Of a stretch of 64,000 bases of DNA, positions 55,543 to 64,000 are shown piece by piece; within the stretch, counting starts at the first letter, position 1; each line of letters begins with the position of its first letter. The position numbers and the translations under genes were made by a program. A model generated the notes under the pieces. The model made no database searches, was not told the origin of the DNA, and saw only the letters and a program-made list of their open reading frames with translations. Origin of the DNA: Morinoia aosen (Eukaryota; Arthropoda; Malacostraca; Amphipoda; Talitridae); the NCBI GenBank assembly GCA_030386875.1, contig CM059563.1, positions 51,897,602-51,961,601 on the forward strand. Reading direction: 5' to 3'.

Positions 55543-56123
55543 TGTAGCGTTCTCCCTCAGGCTACTTTACGCTCCGGGCAGACTGAATATCTAAGAACTT
55601 TGAAAATCAATGCGCGAACGAGTGTCTGAGCTACTAATGATCCCGAAAGTGTAAGAAAACACAACTGGAATAAAGGCAGTTCTATTGTGAATATCGCCGA
55701 CAGTGATGGCACACGAGGAAAATATTACAGTCAGGTAGTAATGTACCAAGATACGTCTCGGAGGACGGTCAGGTGATGTGGAGTAGCACGACAGATTGCG
55801 GCAGAGTGACTATTAATTGCAAAATGGCTATAGAAGCAGTTGAGACTGTAGCTGGCAGAGCGTCATCGGTGAGTGTTGAAGATCAGAACTGTTGTGTGAG
55901 AAGACTGGCGAAACTTCCACTGCACCCCGTTATATATGGCCTGGTGAGTGCGGGAACGCGGTGAGCAGGCGTCTCCATTGGCTGGTGGTTAGGTGACGCC
56001 TCAAAGCTCGCCGCTGCGTGTAATGGCACCTCGAAGCTCGCCTCAGCGTGGAGTGGGGCCTCAAAGCTCGCCGCTGCGCGGGGTGGCACCTCGTAGCCCG
56101 CTGTTGCACGGGGTGGTGGTTCA
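55543..56123 (-). mobile_element. Solo LTR related to Gypsy C, older
   Basis: On the plus strand it reads TGTAGCGTTCTCCCTCAGGC, against TGTGGTGTTCTCCCTCAGGC at the reversed Gypsy C LTR end. Similarity continues through CTCCGGGCAGACT, ACACAACTGGAATAAAGGC and ATCGCCGACAGT, with the TATA region (GTTATATATGGCC, about 55929) in the corresponding place. The right end is GGTGGTTCA. It diverges well beyond the two Gypsy C LTRs, so it is an older family member in minus orientation. No target duplication is visible. The distal part contains a minisatellite of about 36-bp units (CACCTCGAAGCTCGCCGCTGCG type) at about 55993-56115. Confidence 0.65.
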
Positions 56124-56433
56124 CCAGTGAAAACCGTCTCAGAAGTATCTAATCTTCAGCAACGACCTTCTCACTACCAAGATTTCACAACAGCAGCCGA
56201 CTTCCTTCCTCGCTTGCCGAGCCGTAGCCTCCCAAGCGCTTGTGAGTAGCTTTTTCTTATTTTGCTCTTACGTTTACCGACCGTTGAGCGTCGCCGGAAG
56301 GTAGTAGAGTCTGGTGTACCGAAAGGCCCCAGACCATCTGGGCAAACTCCATTATAGTAGGGGGGGAGCGTGTACAAGTAGGGCACCAGCTGCCTTCCGG
56401 ACAAGTCCAATGCCTGAGACACTATACACCAAC
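56124..56433. other. Unassigned sequence
   Basis: A GC-neutral stretch with a G run (about 56361-56367). No gene or repeat recognised. Confidence 0.4.
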
Positions 56434-58268
56434 ACTTGAGCTCATTTTACACCTACGGTGTGGAGCGACGGTATGGAGCGACGGTGGATTTGCTATAGCT
56501 CCTCTCACGAGAGGATTGAGCGTCAGTGCACACCGACTTGCTTTTACATTGCAGCTCAACACAACGCTCCTTCCCGAGAGACAGAAATCACCGTGCAGGG
56601 CTTTCCTTCCTGGGTTTTCCACCGAGATCTTGTTTTTTTCGATCACTCCCGAGTTGCTAGGTTTAATTAATTTTTGATCAATTGCTAAATATGTTTTTTT
56701 TTTCGAGTCAGACAGTAAATTCATCATTAACTTCAGTAAATTTAATAGTGCAGTTAAGAATTATTGTTGCAACACCGTATGCAAATGAATATCTGATTCA
56801 AAACCACGCCTATCGAATGGGGTAGAACGTGTTCAATCTGTTTCTCGACCTTAAACGCGTAACGAACGAGTATCTTACGAACTTGCCAGCCCGGCCAAGC
56901 CAGGGATAGCCGGCGCTCCACTCCTGTTGCTTCGATTTGCTTGGCACGTTGCTGTGAGGTGACGCGCATTTTGATCGTAAAACTGGTTGTGCATTCTTTT
57001 AAATGAATGCCTAAAAATTAATTATTTTAAACTATCAAATTTTCATATTTTTTCCGCACTAGTATTCAAAATGGCTAGCCCTCCAAAAACGATGTCTAAA
57101 AAGTGGTAAATGCAGTCTTTCAAAGAAGAATGGTGAATGGAAAGAATGAAAAACCTGTCACGGTTGGAAGCATAAGCCGAAATTGGTACGAGATGTCATC
57201 AACAGAGTATATATATATATATATATATATATGTGTCACCAGCGTAATGAAAAGCGCCTTGCACAACAGAAAAGTCGACTTAATATTGAAATTTGCGCTG
57301 AAGACGAGAATTAGGAGGAAATACCGGAATTAAATCAGCATTACCATCATTGTTTCCACTGACGTATGTTAACTTTTACATTTTTCTTATTAAAACTACT
57401 GTTCTACGTTTATTTTAAACGAATCTATTTTTTTCATGTTCAATCTAGGTTTACCTGAACATTTTCAGTGGGAGCCCTGAATTCGTCAGTATTGCTCTTG
57501 CAATACTGACAGAAAACTTGACAGAACAATTTGCAGAATATTTACAAAATATTTTGCAGAAGTAAAAAAAGCTAATATTCTAAAAACTTTAATACTACAA
57601 AATTACCTTCAAAAAACACTGAAAATAGAAAGAAAAAATAAATACCAATTACTAATTTGTAAGTGTATTTTTTTTATTTCTCCTTTAATTTCAATAGTTT
57701 TCTAATGGCACCTGCCGAATGTTTTCGTCTACTTGCAGTACTTTTCCTGAGAGCAATGCACACTGTACAATTTTAATTGCACTCTAATTAATTTTACGTT
57801 CACATACGCTGTGTATGTTTCTTTGATTTTTTGAATAATGAGAGCTGTTTCCTATCTTGGCCTCTGAGTGTTGGAATTTTCATTTTAACCATTGAAATAT
57901 TATTATTGGGAAGTGAGATGCTATACTTTTAAAAGCATCTTCTCTGGACAGTTTGTTTTTATACTCTGCGAGCTAAACGTTCCATAAACATGGAAATTTT
58001 TTACATTTTTCAATAGGAGTTTTAATTTCTTCTTAACTCCATAATATGTGAGGCATGACTACACATGCTCTCTATGGTCTCAAGAGCAACTGAACGCGAC
58101 TGACTGGCAGTGCACACCGCGAATATTTAGCATGCAGAATGTTGGCGCTCCTTACCGTGAGCGTGGCAATAAGGGTCATTTTGCTCTGCTGTGGGCGGAG
58201 CTTATTTGGCTGGCGGGATGGAGCGACGGTGTGGAGCGCAAAGACACCGTCAATGTAAAAGTGCCTTA
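56434..58268. mobile_element. Possible Harbinger-like non-autonomous DNA transposon
   Basis: The left end CATTTTACACCTACGGTGT and the reversed right end CACTTTTACATTGACGGTGT are similar, and both are followed by GGAGCGACGG / CCGTCGCTCC subterminal repeats. The right end adjoins TAA, and PIF/Harbinger elements duplicate TWA. A second motif pair, CAGTGCACACCG, occurs near 56526 and 58111. No transposase frame is visible. The left end is imperfect and the 3-bp duplication is not convincing, so this is a tentative call. A (TA)n run sits at about 57208-57231. Confidence 0.33.
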
Positions 58269-59180
58269 AGGACTAACACAATGCTTCCCCATCAAGGAAG
58301 TCGAGGTTCGTGGAGAGCAGGCTATAGCCAGTTTTACCGCGGCATACTACTAACACCTACCCATATAAGACCTAACACTATGCAACAAAACATCAACACA
58401 CGCACCAACGCCATCCCTGGAACGACACCCAACCAGGAACGACCAAGCAAACTACCACAACCATCCCAACACAGCCTGCCAAAAAATCCAACATTACCTA
58501 CAAAGTCCAACTCCGCAAGATCGACCCCAGCCAACATACAGACCGACAACAAGTCTTTGAACTACATTCAAACACCTGGATGCCCCTCTCATACGACTCA
58601 CCAGCAACTCAAGTGGATTTTACGCCATAACTGATGACATCACTGCCTTTGATATACTGACCTCGGACAAAGCCACCACACACTTTCAGAAAATAAATCT
58701 GAAACCCATCATCCCCCCAGATCTTCGAGCCAAAAGAACCATCTTCATAACACAACTGGACAGCAGCATTGGCCAACTCCAACCGCAAGAAATACAGGAA
58801 GTAATAACACGAGTGCAACCATGGGCAAAAATCCTGGAAATCAACAAAATCAAACACTACACACACGTAATCAAAGTAACCTTTACCGACACTGCCATGA
58901 CACAGCGCGCTCTCCAGAATAGGCTCCTCATGTTCAACACAAAGATCACACCATCGCAAATGGAACTTGAAAAATACACTCACCTACGGATCTGCTTCAA
59001 ATGCTACAAAATTGAGGACCACTCTACACATCAATGCACTGTCAAGTCACCAAACAGCTCTGAATGCGCTGCACACGACCACACATACAAACAGTGCAAT
59101 TCACCGTACAAGAAGTGCCTCAACTGCCAAGGAAACCACCGCACCCTTGCAGCTTCTTGCCCATACAGGAAAGAAGCTAT

Positions 59181-60348
59181 TGTTATGGAGCTCTTTTCCG
59201 GACGTCATTCTTCCTTTTCTTTTTGTCCTTTTAGCTCTCTTTTGACGGTCGTGATTTAAGATCACAATTCTTTTATTTTAGGTTAGCGAAGATAAACTGG
59301 GACTTTTCAACATCCACAAATTTAATTAATGAGTGAGCGGCAAATCGGTATAAATTGGTATAAATTGGTATAAATTGGTATAAATTGGTATAAATTGGTA
59401 GCGTGGGATACTTCTCCACAGATATTGATAATCCATCTCTCTAATTAACAGGTAATTATACAAGATAACGCATCGACATTTTATTCCCTAATCTCGTTAC
59501 AAAAGGTTATCATTCTAAAAGTAAAGTAAACCTAACGCACTAAATTACATTTCAATTAACACTTTAATATATGCTGAAGGCAAGAACATTCCTAAGTGAA
59601 CGCAAGTGAACGCTTAGGGCGTGGCACGATAAATCCTACGCACAGAGAAGTCGACACCGGGGATGCACATTTGGAAAAGTATTGAATGAGAACTCATCTT
59701 AGTTTCGGATCCGAGGTGGTGTTGCAATGTTATGCGGACAGCCATTTACGTTAATTTAGAGGAATGATTACTTCACTGTGACACAGGGCAAATATAACGA
59801 TGTAAGTTGAACAGGGAACCCATAAGGGCTGCCCGAGGGCAAAGAAAGAATCTTATTAGTTGCGTACTCTATGGCTGCCGCTCTCTAACTGCCTCGCTCA
59901 CGCTTGGTAGCTGTGCGTCTGCGCCTCCTCAGCAGGGTTGGCATCGTACGATAACCTAAATCTTTAAAATGGATTGATTCATAATTGAGCGTTATACATA
60001 ACTCTATCGTCTTTAATTACTTCGCAATATGAAATATCAATTTATGATAATAGCATTAATGATCTGAGAAAAGTTAGGTGCAGAATAATACGGACATTAT
60101 TTAGAGTAAACCTTCTAGTAGCGATGTCTTGGAGTCCCTCCTCGGTCGGTTGACACCACGATGTACCGTGGTTGACCACCTTCTTCCGTGTCCTCTTCGA
60201 AGATGGAACGAAGTGGATAGACGCGGAGATGATAACCGTCATTGACTCACGATACTCCTCTGGCTGCTTTGGATCCATTCGAATAGTGGAGCGTCCTCCT
60301 TCGAACAATCAAAATTTTTTTATATGTGTCGTGGGTAGAATCACGACA
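59181..60348 (-). mobile_element. 1.17-kb solo LTR in LINE F ORF1
   Basis: TG...CA ends (plus: TGTTATGGAGCTC ... GAATCACGACA; minus: TGTCGTGATTCTACCCACGACA ... CCATAACA, parts shown) are flanked by the 4-bp duplication CTAT at 59177-59180 and 60349-60352. The minus-strand start has an internal inverted repeat (GTCGTG...CACGAC) and an AT-rich run soon after. The 4-bp duplication suggests a Gypsy-type parent. No coding sequence is present. Orientation is a guess. Confidence 0.7.
59346..59400. repeat. 10-bp tandem repeat
   Basis: TAAATTGGTA is repeated five times exactly plus a partial unit, inside the solo LTR. Confidence 0.95.
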
Positions 60349-61167
60349 CTATCCGCAAGAAGAACGACGAACTCCAAAAACAGGAAGCAGACCAAACCTA
60401 GAGCACACACATCGAAATCGCAAAAACGGCCATCCAACAAACCGCAAAAACAGAACACACACACCCACACTCACCAGCCAGATGCACATAAAATTGGCAA
60501 CTATCATTATTGAGGCTCACATCGCAAACCTCACACAAAAAGAAGATTTCGGATCAATCTTATCAAAATCCCTCAAAGACAATTACGACGTAGACACCAA
60601 GTTCCCCGATCGCGATTCGCAAAAAATCTTCAACATGTTCATGGAACCCAAAAAACAGCCCCAAGCAAACACAACGGAGGCACCTGCCAAACAGGCAAGC
60701 ACCGACCCCAACGAAGATGAAATGGACACAAGCCACCACTCAATAGAAGAGAACTCAACCCAGGACGAAACCAGCGACGACAACTTGAAAGAAAATTGGA
60801 GAACGCAGTTCAGTCCGAAAAAGAAAACCAAACAACGGAAGAAAAAGAGACAAACATCCTCGGAAGAATCCCCTGGACTCGATGACACAATCCAGGCTAC
60901 ACTCTTCCGCAGCGACACGCACTCACAGCATATTCCAAGCAAACCCACCAACGATCAGATAGTGAATGAACTAACCGCAAAACCTCCTGGCCTCAAAATC
61001 GCCGTCGCACATCCGCACTCGGACAAAATCTGGGAAGAAATCATTGACTTCCAATTCAACCTCGAAGACGCACCCATAGCCACAATCCCACACGATCATT
61101 TCGTCATGATGAACTCATGCTCAAAACCGAACACCCCCCACAAGAAATCCAAACACTCGACTCCATA

Positions 61168-63930
61168 ATGGATACACACAACATGAACAAAACACTAACC
61201 GTCATCCAAAACAACGTCCAACACTGGCAAAATAACAAAATCGCACTATGCAACATCTACCGTCAACACAATCCACACATAATTCTACTGAACTCGCACT
61301 GCATGCAAAACGACACCCCAATCAAAATTTGGAACTACAACACATATACCACAAACAAAGCAAATGAAAATCACGCTGGAGTAGCAATAGCAATTCGAAA
61401 AGACCTCCCATTCAAGCTGCACGATTCCTTCCACACAGATATGTTGGCCATCACAGTAGAAACACCACAAGGCCCAATCACACTTGCCACAACCTACATA
61501 CCTCCACGCATAGATTACATCAACTACATTGACATGCACACTCTCTTTAACAGAAAACACTCCACCTACCTCCTAGCCGACATGAATGCCACACACCCCA
61601 CTTTCGGATACACATACGCAAACAGGAAGGGGAGACAAATCCACTCACTAATAGACAGGAACAAATGTCTCCACATCGGCCCTAATTTCCCCACGATAAT
61701 CACTCACCGCGCTTCCACTAGCCCAGACATCGTACTAACAAACACGCAAACATTCCACAGCATCATACTCGAACCAGGTCTACTAACACCTTCCGACTAC
61801 ATCCCCATCATAGCTACAATATCAGCCAACCCTATACAAATTCCCATCCGCCCACGACCCTCCTTCCACAATGCAAACTGGGAACTATACCGCAACCTTC
61901 TCGCTGAACACACAATACCGCAAGACTTAAGCCCTACACTAGAGGTCATAGACAATCACCAAAACACATGGGAATCCCACATCATCGAAGCCTCCAACCA
62001 ATCAATTCCAACTATCACACACAGAAGACAGAACCACACCAGGCATCAAACCCACACATGCCATAATCGTCCTTCAAACGAGACACAAACACATCTACGA
62101 CCATCTCCAACGACACGGCCACTCTCCCCACCTATACAGAGAACTCCTCAGCCTCAGACAACAGATAAAAATTGCATATCAACGTCTCTACTCGGCGACA
62201 TGGAACAACACTATCGCTAACATCAAAAAGATGGACAACCCCCAACAATTCTGGTCCGCCATCAAACGTATGTCAGGCAACAATAAAAAACAAAGCACCC
62301 CCTACATTAAAGAAGGTGGCATCTTTTACCACTCACCACAAAACAAGGAACCTTTGTTCCGACAACACTGGTCAAACATAAACTCAGGTATTGATGACCC
62401 CAACAACGATTTCGACGCTGAACACATACACACCATGGAAACACAAATGAACGACATCGCCCCCCAAAACGAACCACACGAGACAGGAGACACCGCCCGC
62501 CTTCACAATTTCCACTACCCAGCAATCACAATCGAAGAACTCAAAAAAGCACTTCGGACGTTTTCCCAAAAAGCTCCTGGACCAACTAAAATAACCACAC
62601 ACCACCTTAAACACTTACGGCAAAAGATGCTCCAGTACCTTCTGTACATATATAACAACGCCCTCTCAGCGGGTTATTTCCCAAATAAACTGAAACACGC
62701 AATGATGATCTTTTTACCGAAGCCCTCCACCTCCCAACACGAGGTGCAAAATTACCGCCCCATCTCCCTACTCGACACCCACGCTAACCTCCTAGACAAG
62801 ATATTAACTTACAGGCTAACAGACCATCTAACCATCAACAACCTCTACAACAGCCGCCAACACGGATTCACCCGCGGAAGAGGTACTCACACCGCACTTG
62901 CCACGCTACACGAGACTCTCCACATTAAACAAACACAGAGAAACAAAACAGACATCATTCTACGAGATGTAAGCAAGGCCTTCGACAAAGTTTGACACAC
63001 AGGACTCAAATTCAAACTGTCAGAGCTACAAATTCACCCCCTATTTACAAAAATCCTGTATAGCTTGGCACTAACCGGACCGCAGCCATACGAATCGCAA
63101 ACTACACTGGTCCACCCATCTCCATCAAGTCAGGAGTCCCCCAGGGAGCAGTCCTTTCCCCAACACTGTACAACTACTTCACACACGACCTCCCCCTAAC
63201 AATACCCAACACTGACTACATAGCTTTTGCAGACGACATCACACAAATCACATCCGCAAACCATTCATATAACATGGCAGCTATTCTAACAACACGAGCC
63301 ATTGCCCAAATCAACGATTACGAACGAAAATGGCAAATCAAAACCAATACAAACAAATTCAAAATAATTGCTATCAGCCGCCGCAAACACCCAACAGTGC
63401 CCATCAACAACACCCCACATACTTACACAAACTCAGGCAAAGTTCTGGGACTCACAATCAGCACAACCAGATATGCACCCCACACCAGACAACGAGCAGC
63501 AATAGCACACCAAAACCTCTCACGCCTTCCTTTACCGATTCAAACACCTGAACCCAGAAGTAAAACGCCAACTCTACATCGCTCTAGTAAGATCCACTCT
63601 CATCTACCCAGCCATTTCCCGACACACACTTCCACCAACATCTATCTCAACACTCCAGCGTGTACAAAACCGAGCCACGAGATACATAACAAATTCAGAA
63701 TGGCAAGATTTCTCCACCTCTGCACAACTACATCGCCGAGCAAACTAGCAACCAATCAACATTACACTCCACAAATGCGCAAAAAGAATCTGGCAAAATA
63801 TTCACGACATGCACCCACAACTCTACTTACAACTCACATTCCCGCAAGACACTCCACAAATACCGCACAAACAATTCCAGAGCTCAAAAATGAAAACACA
63901 CGCACCCCAACCGAGACCAAAATACACTGA
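61168..63930 (+). pseudogene. LINE F ORF2: APE endonuclease and RT, several breaks
   Basis: Starts MDTHNMNKTLTVIQNN at the TAATG overlap. The endonuclease part shows NSHCMQND, ATTYIPPR, LADMNATHP and SPDIVLTN, but SDY stands where SDH is expected, so catalysis would probably be lost. A frameshift near 62030 shifts the frame into the RT region: QNYRPISLLDTHANLLDKIL, RQHGFTRGRGTHTALA and VSKAFDKV. A TGA at 62993-62995 follows at the codon that is Trp in the intact LINE ORF2. Further on, in other frames, SGVPQGAVLSPTLYN and FADDITQI (about 63130-63250) and LQRVQNRATRYIT (about 63650) are recognisable, so at least two more frameshifts exist. No RNase H is seen. Confidence 0.85.
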
Positions 63931-64000
63931 ACACGACACTAACGACGGACGGACGGACTCGACGGACCACAACCGACACCTGCGAATGTTTTGTGTTAGG

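Larger units (their letters stand above)
58381..61168 (+). pseudogene. LINE F ORF1, frameshifted and interrupted
   Basis: Starts at about MQQNINTRTNAIPG (an upstream in-frame ATG at 58281 is possible). A Pro/Ser/Thr-rich N-terminal part is followed, after a frameshift near 58610, by a helical domain (ITDDITAFDIL ... FTDTAMTQRALQNRLLMF) and three zinc knuckles: CFKCYKIEDHSTHQC, CAAHDHTYKQC and CLNCQGNHRTLAASC (about 58995-59160). These are typical RNA-binding ORF1 features of Jockey/I-type LINEs. Directly after them a solo LTR splits the ORF. Beyond it the sequence continues with a TAG near 60400 and a further frameshift near 60470, into an acidic/Lys-rich C-terminal part that ends with TAA at 61166, overlapping the ORF2 ATG (TAATG). 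Confidence 0.78.
58275..64000 (+). mobile_element. LINE F: decayed relative of the LINE pair, runs off the window
   Basis: A plus-strand non-LTR element with ORF1 (about 58381-61168, split by a solo LTR) and ORF2 (61168 to about 63930). The proteins align along their length with the LINE pair (for example IILLNSHC/IILINSHC, GPITLATTYIPPR/GPITIGTTYTPPR and HALATLHET-type stretches). It has several frameshifts and stops and is plainly older. A C-rich, A-rich codon style (many CAC, ACA, AAC codons) distinguishes it from the AT-rich pair. The 3' end lies beyond 64000 or very near it. Confidence 0.85.

Noticed and set aside
55773-56124. Repetitive open frames across the 36-bp minisatellite
   Set aside because: Opposite frames are open together because the repeat length is near a multiple of three. 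No protein family.
57208-57231. (TA)n run as an origin or regulatory site
   Set aside because: A simple microsatellite with no supporting context.

Overview
The window is eukaryotic and almost certainly arthropod, probably an insect or relative with a large, transposon-rich genome. It holds Ty3/Gypsy, BEL/Pao, CR1/L2-like and Jockey/I-like elements, a tRNA-type SINE with an ATT tail, and no operons or compact coding. I found no host protein gene, rRNA, convincing tRNA gene or CRISPR array. Essentially everything recognisable is mobile DNA.

Left flank (1-6445): AT-rich sequence without genes. It contains one LTR-like block (2249-2578), one unidentified minus-strand reading frame (2548-3108), the 3' end of an old LTR related to Gypsy A (5525-5809) and a minus-strand SINE (6133-6380).

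Central nest (6446-52669): one Ty3/Gypsy element (Gypsy A, plus strand, about 8.2 kb when its inserts are discounted, 4-bp target duplication AATA) has been swollen to 46 kb by later insertions. Its 5' LTR received a BEL/Pao element (6954-32204, minus, duplication ATTAC). The BEL pol region received Gypsy B (9185-26511, minus, duplication ATTC). The 5' LTR of Gypsy B received the gag-only Gypsy C (13983-26159, plus, duplication GAGT). The 3' LTR of Gypsy C received a head-to-tail pair of LINE copies (16103-25523, minus) flanked by one 9-bp duplication, ACTCACGTA. This is a five-level nest, and every level is supported by a target duplication or an uninterrupted sister LTR. The 5' LTR of Gypsy A also carries a 9.1-kb CR1/L2-like LINE (LINE D, 33382-42523), and its 3' LTR carries a 3.6-kb LTR-only insertion (48170-51763, duplication AAGG).

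Right flank (52674-64000): a terminal-inverted-repeat element (53054-54395) with a 42-bp minisatellite, a second SINE copy (about 54787-55062), an older LTR related to Gypsy C (55543-56123), a possible Harbinger-like non-autonomous DNA transposon (about 56434-58268), and a decayed LINE (LINE F, about 58275 to the window edge) whose ORF1 is split by a 1.17-kb solo LTR (59181-60348).

Most unusual is LINE D. Its long first ORF carries an SGNH-esterase-like region and an OTU-type cysteine protease signature. It is followed in the same frame, after a single UGA-CUA, by an endonuclease-RT ORF with no AUG ahead of its first conserved motif. The LINE pair ends in poly(C) behind a 3' stem-loop and looks like the product of one integration event. 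Statements about families rest on motifs read by eye; no database search was run.
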